Shown here piece by piece: positions 27,549-36,195 of a DNA stretch of 64,000 nucleotides (the first letter of the stretch is position 1; each line of letters begins with the position of its first letter). The notes beneath the pieces are model-generated. The model saw nothing but the letters and a program-made list of their open reading frames with translations, was not told where the DNA came from and searched no databases. The DNA lies in assembly GCA_002721615.1 (NCBI GenBank), contig PBKW01000012.1, positions 17,511 through 81,510 on the forward strand, written 5' to 3'. The stretch comes from Chloroflexota bacterium (lineage in GTDB: Bacteria > Chloroflexota > Dehalococcoidia > Lucifugimonadales > Lucifugimonadaceae). Position numbers and translations under genes: made by a program.

Positions 27549-28583
27549 ATGCACTTAAATCAACCTCCTTCTTTTTTAAATAGATATTACGAAGATATAT
27601 CTAAAAACATGGAAAATGCTTTTAGAGGACATGATCTACAAATATATGATTATTTAAAATATTTTCTAGGATGGACTGATATAAATGGAAACCGAGCAAA
27701 TAATTACACTGGAAAAATCCTTAGATCATCTCTTTGCTTATTAACATCAGATTCTTTAAATGGGAATTTGAAAATAAGTTTAAAGGCAGCAGTAGCTTTA
27801 GAATTTGTCCATAATTTCTCTCTTATTCATGATGATATAGAAGATCAAGATAAATTCAGACGACATAGACTTAGTTTATGGGCAATTTGGGGAATTCCTT
27901 CAGCTATTGTGTCAGGAAATGCATTATTAACTTTAGGAAATCTAGAAATTGGCAATTTAACAAACGAAAAATTACCATTAAAAATGATCAATAAAACTCA
28001 AAAACTTCTAACATTCTCATATCTAAAAATGATGGAGGGACAGTTTCTAGATATCCAATACGAATCTAAAATTAATATATCAATTCCTGAATATTTAAGA
28101 ATGATTCACCTCAAAACAAGCACTTTACTGGAATGCTCAATAATATTGGGAGTCTTAACTTCGAATTTTAATGATGATTCCTTAAAATCTAAATTCTCTT
28201 CTTTAGGAAAAATTTTAGGGAACATTTTTCAAATCAGAGATGATGTCTTAGGTATTTGGGGAACAGACGATACTGGAAAACCGATAGGTTCAGATATCAA
28301 AAAAAAGAAAAAAAGCCTTCCAATTATTCATGGATTAACTCATCAAAACTCATCTATATCAAAAAAAATCCATGATTTTCTTTCACAAGAATTTATTTCA
28401 GATTCTGAGGTAAATCACGTTATAGATATATTAAATGAAGCGGGAAGTAAAACATATTGCCAAGAACTAATAAAGGAATATTGGTCAGAAGGTGAAAAAA
28501 TTATAGACGACTTAAATATCTCTAATTCATTTAAAATTGATTTTCAAGAATTAGGAACATATTTATCCGGAAGGCACTCATGA
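27549..28583 (+). CDS. Polyprenyl (farnesyl/geranylgeranyl) diphosphate synthase
   Basis: 344 residues of the trans-isoprenyl synthase family. The first aspartate-rich motif is DDIED (95-99, in LIHDDIEDQDKFRR) and the second DDVLG (from 231, in IFQIRDDVLGIWG). It condenses isoprenyl units to an allylic diphosphate; placed next to hpnC and hpnE it probably makes farnesyl diphosphate for squalene. A GGPP role cannot be excluded. It overlaps the next gene by 4 bases (ATGA). Confidence 0.9.
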   Translation: MHLNQPPSFLNRYYEDISKNMENAFRGHDLQIYDYLKYFLGWTDINGNRANNYTGKILRSSLCLLTSDSLNGNLKISLKAAVALEFVHNFSLIHDDIEDQDKFRRHRLSLWAIWGIPSAIVSGNALLTLGNLEIGNLTNEKLPLKMINKTQKLLTFSYLKMMEGQFLDIQYESKINISIPEYLRMIHLKTSTLLECSIILGVLTSNFNDDSLKSKFSSLGKILGNIFQIRDDVLGIWGTDDTGKPIGSDIKKKKKSLPIIHGLTHQNSSISKKIHDFLSQEFISDSEVNHVIDILNEAGSKTYCQELIKEYWSEGEKIIDDLNISNSFKIDFQELGTYLSGRHS

Positions 28584-29347
28584 TAACATTTGTTAGCACT
28601 CACATTGATGAAGTAATTGTTGATTTTCTCTCTTACAATTTTAACACTATAGATTGTCCAGGCGAAATATTATGTTTTCAAGGATATATTCCTGAATTTT
28701 CTGACATCGAAATCAATTTCTTAATTACTGGATCTGGTGAATCAAGATCATTAGTAGCATTAAATTGGTTAGAAAAAAATATTAAGACCCATTACTTAAT
28801 CAACATTGGATTTTCTGATTCAACTTCTGAGAATGCCACTCATGGTCATATTATAATTTCAACATCAATAGGTAATTTATTTGGATATCCTATTGAATGG
28901 GATCTTAATGATATAAAATTTTCTAACAATGTTAACAATGAACTTTTTAATATTTCAAGAAAGTCTTGTTATCTTGGAAACATCGACTTTCATGTTGGAA
29001 AATCGATTTCTGTAGCTAATAATTTTCGTACAGACAAACTTAAAAAATGGATAAATACTAGAAAAGATATCTTATCCATAGATAATACTGGGTATTTTAT
29101 AGGAAAATATGCTGAAAAACACAAAATTCCATTTATATCAATTACTTCAATTTTAAATTATATTAATGAAAATAATTCTGATTTAATGAAAGACTTAGAT
29201 TATTCTCCAAATGAAAAAATCATAAATAAAATAAAAATTTTTTCTAGATCTAATTTTAACAATAAACTAAAAGTTTCACGGTCAAGTTTAAATAAATTTA
29301 TTAAATTATTTGGAAAAGAATTTTCTTCCAGCATTAAAATACAATAA
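28580..29347 (+). CDS. Nucleoside phosphorylase-like protein (HpnG-like)
   Basis: 255 residues with a weak but recognisable PNP/MTA phosphorylase fold: an N-terminal strand-turn ending in LITGSGESRSLVALNWL (phosphate loop region), a central HYLINIGFSDS segment matching the GxAG-type core strand, and late residues YFIGKYAEKHKIPFISI fitting the purine-site region. By family and by position between a prenyl synthase and hpnC it resembles HpnG, which removes adenine from adenosylhopane. Translation is coupled to both neighbours (overlaps of 4 and 1 bases). Conserved catalytic residues are not clear, so the activity is uncertain. Confidence 0.62.
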   Translation: MITFVSTHIDEVIVDFLSYNFNTIDCPGEILCFQGYIPEFSDIEINFLITGSGESRSLVALNWLEKNIKTHYLINIGFSDSTSENATHGHIIISTSIGNLFGYPIEWDLNDIKFSNNVNNELFNISRKSCYLGNIDFHVGKSISVANNFRTDKLKKWINTRKDILSIDNTGYFIGKYAEKHKIPFISITSILNYINENNSDLMKDLDYSPNEKIINKIKIFSRSNFNNKLKVSRSSLNKFIKLFGKEFSSSIKIQ

Positions 29348-30255
29348 TGGTACACATGGATAAATTATTATTGAACAAAAAAGAAAAAGAATCCTTTGAA
29401 AAGTGTTCCAACTTAGCAAAAAATCATTATGAAAATTTCACTGTCTGGAGCAAACTAATCAGAAAAGATCTATTGCCTTTTTTTTCTTCAATATATGCAT
29501 TCTGTAGGATTACAGATGATATAGGTGATGAATCAAATAATAAAAAAGAAAATATATTAAAATCCTTAGACGAATGGGAACGATTATTAATTAACTGTTA
29601 TAAAAATAATAAAGTAAATCATCCCTATTTCAAAGCTTTATCTATTACTATCAAGCGTTTTGATATACCACCTGATAATTTCATAAAAATTATTGATGCT
29701 AATAGGCAAGATCAAATAGTAAAAAGTTATAAAAATTTCAGGCTACTTGAGGATTATTGTACATTGTCTGCTAATCCTGTAGGAAGATTAATTCTCCAAA
29801 TTATGGGTTACAACAATACTGAAATCATTAAATCATCAGATAAAATATGCACTGGACTACAACTACTTAATTTTTGCCAAGATATTTCAGAAGACTTAAA
29901 AAAAGGAAGAATTTATATTCCTGAAGAAGATATGAAATATCATAAAGTTAAGAAAACAGACTTTCAGAAATCTATTATTTCACCTGAAATAAGAAATTTA
30001 ATAAAATTTGAAATTGAAAGAACAGAAAAGTTTTTCCAAGAAGGATTAAATATATTTCTTCAACTTAAAAGGAAAGATCAATTTCCAATATCATTGTTTT
30101 TGAAAGGAGGAAATAAAATCGTGAAAGAAATAAAAAAGAAAGAATTTGACACCATAACAAAAAAAATCAAAATTTCAAAAATTTCTAAATATAAGATTCT
30201 CTTTACATCATTACTAGATCTTTATTTGGGAAGAGATATGAGAAAATTACAATAA
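29347..30255 (+). CDS. hpnC: Squalene/phytoene synthase family, HpnC-like
   Basis: 302 residues. Aspartate-rich motifs lie in YAFCRITDDIGDES and NFCQDISEDLKKGRIYIPEED. The features NHYENFTVWSKLI near the start, SANPVGRLILQIMGY and KICTGLQLLNF fit HpnC, the enzyme converting presqualene diphosphate to hydroxysqualene, better than CrtB. HpnD, the first enzyme of that route, is not in the window, so this protein may do both steps or HpnD is elsewhere. It starts on the last base of the preceding gene and is followed 20 bases later by hpnE. Confidence 0.82.
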   Translation: MVHMDKLLLNKKEKESFEKCSNLAKNHYENFTVWSKLIRKDLLPFFSSIYAFCRITDDIGDESNNKKENILKSLDEWERLLINCYKNNKVNHPYFKALSITIKRFDIPPDNFIKIIDANRQDQIVKSYKNFRLLEDYCTLSANPVGRLILQIMGYNNTEIIKSSDKICTGLQLLNFCQDISEDLKKGRIYIPEEDMKYHKVKKTDFQKSIISPEIRNLIKFEIERTEKFFQEGLNIFLQLKRKDQFPISLFLKGGNKIVKEIKKKEFDTITKKIKISKISKYKILFTSLLDLYLGRDMRKLQ

Positions 30256-30275
30256 TCACCTAAAAGGAATCTAAT

Positions 30276-31622
30276 TTGAATAAGAACAAATCAGTTGTTG
30301 TAATTGGTGGAGGAATAGCAGGATTAGTTGCTACTCTAATACTCATAAAAAAAGGTCTAAGAGTAATATTAATTGAAAAAAAATTATCTCTTGGAGGAAG
30401 AGCATTTTCTTTTCAGAACCGTGAATCTAATGAAAAAATTGATAATGGACAGCATATATTTACACAAAATTGTTCAGAATATATAAAATTTCTTAAAAAT
30501 TTAGACGTATTTAATCAAGTAATTTTAGAAAAATCAATCAACGTTCCAATATATAAGAATAACAAAAGACATCACTTAAAATTTTCTGGTGAATCAAATA
30601 GTATTTCTTTATTTTTGAGCCTTTTTAAATTCAGACATATTTCATATATAGGAAAGTTTAGAATAATTTATGCTCTTATAATTATAAAATTCCTTAAAAA
30701 TTTAACAAAATTAGATTCAACTGATTTTCGAACTTGGTTAAAAAAACACCATCAAACCAGTGAAACGAATAAATATTTTTGGGAATTATTTCTTAAACCT
30801 GCTTTAAATGATGAACTAGAAAACATGAGTTCATTTATAGCAATATTAAGTATAAAAAATTCCATATTAAAACCTAGATTAACTGCATTTGGATTAGCTA
30901 AAACAGATCTTTCATCTTTAGTAGAAAAAAACTTTAACAATATCTTAAAAGAAACGAATTCCAAATTAATAAAAGGAAAAACAGTTAATAATATTTCTGA
31001 AGAAAAAAATAAAATTACTAAAATAGAATTGTCAGATAATACTGAAATAAAGGTTGATTTTATTATTAGCACAATTCCCTTTTTTGAAATCAAAAATCTT
31101 TTCAAAAAAACTTCTAAAATTACACCAATAATTAATAATATTTCTCAATTAGAATATTCTCCGATTGTTTGTATACATTTCTGGTTTTCTGAAAAAATTA
31201 CTGATGAATTATATTTTTCTGTTTTGGATAGTCCTATTCAATGGGTATTTAATGTATCAAAAATCAGAGAATATCAAGATCAAAACAAACAACATTTAGT
31301 AATATCTCTTAGCTCAGCATGGAAATGGATAAAATATGATAGAAAAGAAATGATTTCAATTTTCTCAAAAGAAATTTATAAATTACTTCAATTAAATTCT
31401 AGAGTAAAAATTAAACAAACTTTAATTGTAAATCAACCAAAAGCAACCTTCAGAACATTACCTGGATCTTATAAATTAAGACCAAAAAATTCTACTCCAT
31501 TAAAAAATCTTTTTTTCGCTGGAGATTGGACTGACACTGAATGGCCTTCAACAATGGAAAGTGCTGCAATAAGTGGAAGAAAAAGTGCAGAGGATTTATT
31601 AAGATATCTGAAATCTTTATAA
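30276..31622 (+). CDS. hpnE: FAD-dependent hydroxysqualene dehydroxylase (HpnE-like)
   Basis: 448 residues. The FAD Rossmann motif VVIGGGIAGLVA is at residues 8-19, GGRAFSF at 40-46, the HpnE-typical DNGQH at 56-60, and the C-terminal FAD site reads FFAGDWTDTEWPSTMESA. HpnE reduces hydroxysqualene to squalene; related enzymes desaturate carotenoids. The DNGQH motif and the neighbouring hpnC favour the squalene role. The start is TTG at 30276, 7 bases after AAAGGA; the only upstream alternatives fall before a stop. Confidence 0.85.
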   Translation: MNKNKSVVVIGGGIAGLVATLILIKKGLRVILIEKKLSLGGRAFSFQNRESNEKIDNGQHIFTQNCSEYIKFLKNLDVFNQVILEKSINVPIYKNNKRHHLKFSGESNSISLFLSLFKFRHISYIGKFRIIYALIIIKFLKNLTKLDSTDFRTWLKKHHQTSETNKYFWELFLKPALNDELENMSSFIAILSIKNSILKPRLTAFGLAKTDLSSLVEKNFNNILKETNSKLIKGKTVNNISEEKNKITKIELSDNTEIKVDFIISTIPFFEIKNLFKKTSKITPIINNISQLEYSPIVCIHFWFSEKITDELYFSVLDSPIQWVFNVSKIREYQDQNKQHLVISLSSAWKWIKYDRKEMISIFSKEIYKLLQLNSRVKIKQTLIVNQPKATFRTLPGSYKLRPKNSTPLKNLFFAGDWTDTEWPSTMESAAISGRKSAEDLLRYLKSL

Positions 31623-31658
31623 AATGCTAAACTACTGTTATCAATTTAAATACTAATT

Positions 31659-32414
31659 ATGGATATATTAAGAAATAAAGATACTTGGACAAAAGCATTT
31701 GCTGAATTACTAGGAACTTTTTTGTTTGTTTTTATTGGACTAGGAAGCATTGCTACAGTTATTTCCATAGGACAGGGAAGTATAGATAATGGTGCAGTTT
31801 TAGCTATTGCTCTTGCTCATGGAATAGGAATCACAATAGCTATAATTGCTATAGGAAGAATTTCAGGTGGACATATAAATCCTGCAGTAACGATTGCCCT
31901 ATCTTTAACGGGTAATTTTCATTGGATAAAAGCATTAATCTATATATTTTCTCAAATACTAGGAGCTTTCACAGCAAGTTTAATATGGTCAAAAGCATTA
32001 TCTACTCCTGCATTAGGAGTTCATAATCCTGCCTGGTCTATTCCAAGAACTTTAATCATTGAAGGAACTCTCACAGGTTTACTTGTATTCATAATTTTTG
32101 CCACTGCAGTAGATAAAAGGGGCTTAAGTAAATTAGCTCCATTCGCTATAGGTTTCATGATCATATTAGGTCACTTAGTAGCTATACCATTCACGGGCGC
32201 TAGTATGAATCCAGCTAGAAGCTTTGGCCCAGCTTTAACTACAAAACTATTTCCGCCTGCTGGACTTCCTGAACAAGCCGTATGGTGGAGTTCACATTGG
32301 GTTTATTGGGTTGGTCCGATTGCAGGTGCATTAATAGCTGCATATATTTACGTAATAATCTTTGGTGACAAAAAATCCCAGGAAAATCTTTCTAAACCCG
32401 GACAAGAAGAATAA
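31659..32414 (+). CDS. MIP-family aquaporin
   Basis: 251 residues, six membrane helices expected. Both pore motifs are present: GGHINPAVT in the first half and GASMNPARSFGPAL in the second. The residues after the second NPA (ARSFGP) and overall length fit water-type aquaporins (AqpZ-like) rather than the longer glycerol facilitators. It follows the squalene-type cluster by 36 bases and may share its transcript. The stop is 4 bases before the end of the convergent sodX. Confidence 0.92.
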   Translation: MDILRNKDTWTKAFAELLGTFLFVFIGLGSIATVISIGQGSIDNGAVLAIALAHGIGITIAIIAIGRISGGHINPAVTIALSLTGNFHWIKALIYIFSQILGAFTASLIWSKALSTPALGVHNPAWSIPRTLIIEGTLTGLLVFIIFATAVDKRGLSKLAPFAIGFMIILGHLVAIPFTGASMNPARSFGPALTTKLFPPAGLPEQAVWWSSHWVYWVGPIAGALIAAYIYVIIFGDKKSQENLSKPGQEE

Positions 32415-32418
32415 ATCA

Positions 32419-32862
32419 TTAAACTCTCACTACCTTTCCAATTATTTCAGAAGAACTGATCACTCCAAGAGATCTGCTATCAAACATTGAAGAAACATTT
32501 CTATTTTCAGCCAAAACAAAATATTGATCTTCTAATAAATAGAAGGATTTTGATTTATGTTCTCCAAAGAAATTGTGTTGAAAAAAGTCTGAGTCATTAA
32601 CATTTACACCTTTTGAATCAACAATAATTTTATCTTTTGGAATAGCTACTACTCGTTTAATATACTTTATTTTTTTACCTTTAACTTTAAAAATCACTAT
32701 ATCACCTCGTTTTATTTTTCTTTTTTGAAATATAGATGTATTAACAATAATTAATTGATTATCCTTAAGAATTGGATACATACTGTCATCTATAACTCTA
32801 AAAAAACGAACCTTAAAAATTGAAATTAATGATAGAATTTTTAAAAAAAATTTATTTTGCAT
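32419..32862 (-). CDS. sodX: Probable NiSOD maturation protease (signal peptidase S26-like)
   Basis: 147 residues of the S26 signal-peptidase fold. The catalytic serine is Ser27 (DDSMYPIL) and the general-base lysine Lys69 (IKRVVAIP); the closing box reads ENRNVSSMFDSRSLG. It is shorter than signal peptidase I and its N-terminus is only weakly hydrophobic, as in the nickel-SOD maturation proteases. It stands divergent to sodN with 63 bases between, which is a usual arrangement. It should cut the NiSOD leader just before the nickel-binding His. Confidence 0.85.
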   Translation of the reverse strand: MQNKFFLKILSLISIFKVRFFRVIDDSMYPILKDNQLIIVNTSIFQKRKIKRGDIVIFKVKGKKIKYIKRVVAIPKDKIIVDSKGVNVNDSDFFQHNFFGEHKSKSFYLLEDQYFVLAENRNVSSMFDSRSLGVISSSEIIGKVVRV

Positions 32863-32925
32863 ACTTATAAATATGTTGATACATTTGATTTATTGATAAT
32901 TCTAACCTGAACCATAGGAGTTCTA
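32863..32925. promoter_or_regulatory. Divergent promoter region between sodX and sodN
   Basis: A 63-base AT-rich gap must carry both promoters. An imperfect inverted repeat around 32869-32886 (AAATATGT, TGA, TACATTT) may be an operator but has two or more mismatches. AGGAG at 32916-32920 serves sodN. Confidence 0.35.
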
Positions 32926-33360
32926 ATGATATTCTCTAGATATTTAACTAAATTAATGAACAAATTGTCTATCTTAGATAAAGCATATGCTCATTGCGAT
33001 ATTCCATGTGGAATCTATGACCCCAATGATGCAATCCAGGCTGCCCAGACATGTATTAGAATGACTGAACTAATTCTGGAAAAACAAAATGATGATAGTT
33101 TGTCTGCAAAAAATTCTCTCTCAAGATATATAACTGTAAAAGAAACTCACGCAAAAAAGGCGAAAGACGACATTCTTATTATATGGACAGATTATTTTAA
33201 AGATAATCATTTAGAAGAATATCCTGATCTTCATGAGAAAGTTTGGAAAGCTTGTCAATTAGGTTCACAAGTAAAACAAAATGTTGATATGGAAAAAGCT
33301 AAACAATTCAAAGCTTCTCTAGAAGAAATTGGTGAAATTTTCTGGGAAACTAAGAAATAA
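32926..33360 (+). CDS. sodN: Nickel superoxide dismutase
   Basis: 144 residues. The nickel hook HCDIPCGIY starts at His23; His, the first Cys and the second Cys coordinate nickel after cleavage. The first 22 residues form the leader, ending AYA just before His23, a cleavage site of signal-peptidase type that fits the adjacent sodX. The mature protein (122 residues) is a four-helix bundle. It converts superoxide to peroxide and oxygen in the cytoplasm without iron or manganese, common in marine bacteria. It converges on the cupin gene with 1 base between stops. Confidence 0.96.
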   Translation: MIFSRYLTKLMNKLSILDKAYAHCDIPCGIYDPNDAIQAAQTCIRMTELILEKQNDDSLSAKNSLSRYITVKETHAKKAKDDILIIWTDYFKDNHLEEYPDLHEKVWKACQLGSQVKQNVDMEKAKQFKASLEEIGEIFWETKK

Positions 33361-33361
33361 A

Positions 33362-33688
33362 CTAAAATTTATATTCTTCTCTAGGGGGATTAAATATATC
33401 TAATGCAAGTGAAGGGGTATCAATACCCTTTGCACTATGCATTACTCCGCTAGGAATAACATAATGATCTCCTTCTTGAAGAAGAAAGTCTTTCCCATCT
33501 ATAGATAACCAAAAAGATCCTGATAAAACCCTTCCTGCTTGCTCATGGGGATGAGAGTGAAGAGGAACTTCTGCATTAGGAGCTATATCTACAAGCATCA
33601 TCATTATTTTTTCACCCCATACTGGCCTTACAATAATACCAGGAAATAATTCTTTAAAATTCATTTTAGATTGTTTATATACAGCCAT
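33362..33688 (-). CDS. Small cupin-domain protein
   Basis: 108 residues forming one cupin barrel. Metal-ligand motifs are visible: PLHSHPHEQAGRVLSGSFW (motif 1, His-x-His and Glu) and GDHYVIPSGVMHSAKG (motif 2, His). Such small cupins bind a metal and act as isomerases, dioxygenases or sensors. It is the last gene of the minus-strand run and follows the ThDP enzyme by 8 bases. Its specific function cannot be told. Confidence 0.85.
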   Translation of the reverse strand: MAVYKQSKMNFKELFPGIIVRPVWGEKIMMMLVDIAPNAEVPLHSHPHEQAGRVLSGSFWLSIDGKDFLLQEGDHYVIPSGVMHSAKGIDTPSLALDIFNPPREEYKF

Positions 33689-33696
33689 AATACTCC

Positions 33697-35385
33697 TTAA
33701 CTATGTGATCCAAATTTTCTACTAATTGCAGCTTCAGCTACTGGACTTCCCACTTTATCTACTTCAATATTTAGTAAAGAAACACCATTAAAATTCAAAG
33801 CTTCACTTAAAGATGATTTCAACTCAGAAAAGTTAGACACATTTTTAGATTTTGCTCCCATTCCTGAAGCAACCAAATCATATCTTGTAGGCTCTAATTC
33901 TGTCCATACAGTTCTACCATATATACCTTTCTGAATTTGATAATCTATTCCCCATAAACTGTTATTTCCTACTACTATAGTAATTGGTAATTGATGCCTA
34001 ACAGCAGTATCAATATCCATCGCATGAAAACCTAATGATCCATCCCCAACGACACATATTACTTTTTTATCTGGAAATGCAACTTGAGCACCTATAGAAT
34101 AAGGAAGAGCAGCGCCTATCATCCCAAAACTACTCACATATAACCATAAATTAGGATTATTTGCTTCTAAATATGCTCGAAAATAATGACAATAATCTCC
34201 TCCATCCATTATTACAATAGTTTCATCATCAATTAATTCAGATAATGTTTTACTTACTAACATTGGATGCATTGGATTATTACCTATAGCTAATTTTTTC
34301 ATCTCTTCTTTATGTTTATTTAAAGAAAGCTTTAATGATTTAGCCCAATCAAAATTATTCCATTTATATTTTTTTGATTTTTCACAAAGATCATTAATTG
34401 CAGGGCCTACATCTGACCAAATTATTAACTCAAATTTTCTAGATCTATTGTTTAAACTAGGATCAGGATCAATAATTATTTGTTTCACACTATCATTAAA
34501 AGGAGGATTACCTCCATACCCCCATCTGTAATCCAATCTTTCACCTAATAATAAAACCACATCAGATTCTTTAATTCTCTGCAATGCTTTATTTAAAGGA
34601 ATGTAGCCTAAACCACAAGAAAATTCATGATTATCAGGAATCAATCCTCTTGCATGATCTACAGTAAATATAGGAATTTGAGAAATATTCACAAAATCTT
34701 CTAGAATTTTTGGATTTACCGTTGCTCCCGCACCAGCGCCAGCTATAATCACAGGTTTTTTCGCTCTATTTAAAATATCTAAAGCTCTATTTATTAATTT
34801 TTGATCACAATTAATCGAATAATTCTGACTATCTAAATTACCGTAATATCTATCAAACTCTTTCTCATCAACCATTCCTGTCTGAATATCTTCAGGAATA
34901 GTGATATGTACAGGGCCTCTTCTTCCACTCATTGCTGTTCTAAATGCTAGTGAAATAATTTCAGGTATTCTTTCAATTGATTGAATTTCCCAAGAACCTT
35001 TAGTTACTGGCTTTGCTGTGCCTACTTGATCAAATTCTTGCATAGCGCCTCTACCCAAGTTAGTAGAAACAGCAGAACCTGCAATATTTATTACTGGTGC
35101 CTCAGAGTGAAGAGCATTAGCTAGGCCTGCAATAGCATTAGCATGACCTGGAGTTGTAGACATTACTACACCAGGTCTTCTCAACAACCTAGAGTAAGCA
35201 TTAGCCATATGTACTGAAGCTGCTTCATGTCTACCATCAATCAAATTAAACTCATGATCTATCATTTCATCCAATAAATGTAGAAAATGATCTCCTGCAA
35301 TCCCAAAAATAGTTTCAACACCTTCAGCTTTTAGGCATTTTATTATCAAATTACTACCTGAAATTTTTCCCATCTTTTTCTCCAA
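33697..35385 (-). CDS. ThDP-dependent decarboxylase/lyase (acetolactate synthase-like)
   Basis: 562 residues in three domains. The N-terminal domain has the catalytic glutamate (DGRHEAASVHMANAYSR) and MSTTPGHANAIAGLANA; the middle domain spans about 190-330; the C-terminal domain has the ThDP-magnesium motif GDGSLGFHAMDIDT ending in NN. It belongs with acetolactate synthase, oxalyl-CoA decarboxylase, 2-hydroxyacyl-CoA lyase and sulfoacetaldehyde acetyltransferase. The adjacent TauE/SafE-like gene is compatible with a sulfonate substrate, but the sequence alone does not decide this. It starts directly behind the tauE-like gene. Confidence 0.88.
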   Translation of the reverse strand: MEKKMGKISGSNLIIKCLKAEGVETIFGIAGDHFLHLLDEMIDHEFNLIDGRHEAASVHMANAYSRLLRRPGVVMSTTPGHANAIAGLANALHSEAPVINIAGSAVSTNLGRGAMQEFDQVGTAKPVTKGSWEIQSIERIPEIISLAFRTAMSGRRGPVHITIPEDIQTGMVDEKEFDRYYGNLDSQNYSINCDQKLINRALDILNRAKKPVIIAGAGAGATVNPKILEDFVNISQIPIFTVDHARGLIPDNHEFSCGLGYIPLNKALQRIKESDVVLLLGERLDYRWGYGGNPPFNDSVKQIIIDPDPSLNNRSRKFELIIWSDVGPAINDLCEKSKKYKWNNFDWAKSLKLSLNKHKEEMKKLAIGNNPMHPMLVSKTLSELIDDETIVIMDGGDYCHYFRAYLEANNPNLWLYVSSFGMIGAALPYSIGAQVAFPDKKVICVVGDGSLGFHAMDIDTAVRHQLPITIVVGNNSLWGIDYQIQKGIYGRTVWTELEPTRYDLVASGMGAKSKNVSNFSELKSSLSEALNFNGVSLLNIEVDKVGSPVAEAAISRKFGSHS

Positions 35386-36195
35386 TTAAAAAAATTGTCT
35401 CAAAATCATTACTAAAGTCATTACTAATAATGTTACATATAATAGTTTTAATAGAAAAATTTCGGAGAATTTACCTATCGATTTAGCGCCCCAAAAGCTA
35501 GTTAAGGATACAACAACAGCTAAGGGCATAAAAATTTTAAAATCAAAATGACTATTTCCACTTATCCCACTAATCAATCCATGTCCCGATAAACCAAAAA
35601 CAGCAACAAACAAATTAATCATGGAATTAGTTCCTGAAGTTTTTCTAGCAGATATATTTAAATAATTGATTAAAATAGGATATCTTAAAGCTCCCAATAC
35701 TAAACCAGTCGCTCCACCAAATAGTCCAATCAACATTCCCAAAAAATTTGAAATTGTATATTTAAAAATATTCTTATTAAAAAATTTAATCGATTGAGTT
35801 GTTTCTATTTTCTTTTTTTTAAAATGAACACTTTGAAGTATCAAAACAGCAGAAATAAATAAGAAAAAAGTTATCAGCCAAATTAATATTTCCATTGGAG
35901 CATTTTCGCTGATTACCCCCCCTAAAAATGAACCCAATAGACTAAATCCACCAAATAAAAATGCCACTTTATAGTCTATATTTGAGTTTTTTACATGAGG
36001 CCAAATAACACTTATCACAGATATAAAACTTACAGCAAGATTTGTTCCAATTGCAACTAAAGGTGGAATTCCTAAAATTAAAAAAAAGAACAACCTTAGC
36101 GGTCCTAAAGGCATTCCGACCAAACCTCCAATGTATCCTACTATTCCAGTAACAATAATCAGGATAATGATTTGAAAAACATCAATATCCATCAA
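35386..36195 (-). CDS. TauE/SafE-type anion permease
   Basis: 269 residues, about eight hydrophobic helices, in two similar halves: GYIGGLVGMPLGPLRLFFFL near the start and GLFGGATGLVLGALRYPIL in the middle, the paired G-rich motif of TauE/SafE (sulfite exporter) proteins. Members export sulfite or sulfoacetate or carry other small organic acids. It overlaps the DapA-family gene by 4 bases and abuts the ThDP enzyme gene, so it probably carries a substrate or product of that pair. Confidence 0.88.
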   Translation of the reverse strand: MMDIDVFQIIILIIVTGIVGYIGGLVGMPLGPLRLFFFLILGIPPLVAIGTNLAVSFISVISVIWPHVKNSNIDYKVAFLFGGFSLLGSFLGGVISENAPMEILIWLITFFLFISAVLILQSVHFKKKKIETTQSIKFFNKNIFKYTISNFLGMLIGLFGGATGLVLGALRYPILINYLNISARKTSGTNSMINLFVAVFGLSGHGLISGISGNSHFDFKIFMPLAVVVSLTSFWGAKSIGKFSEIFLLKLLYVTLLVMTLVMILRQFF

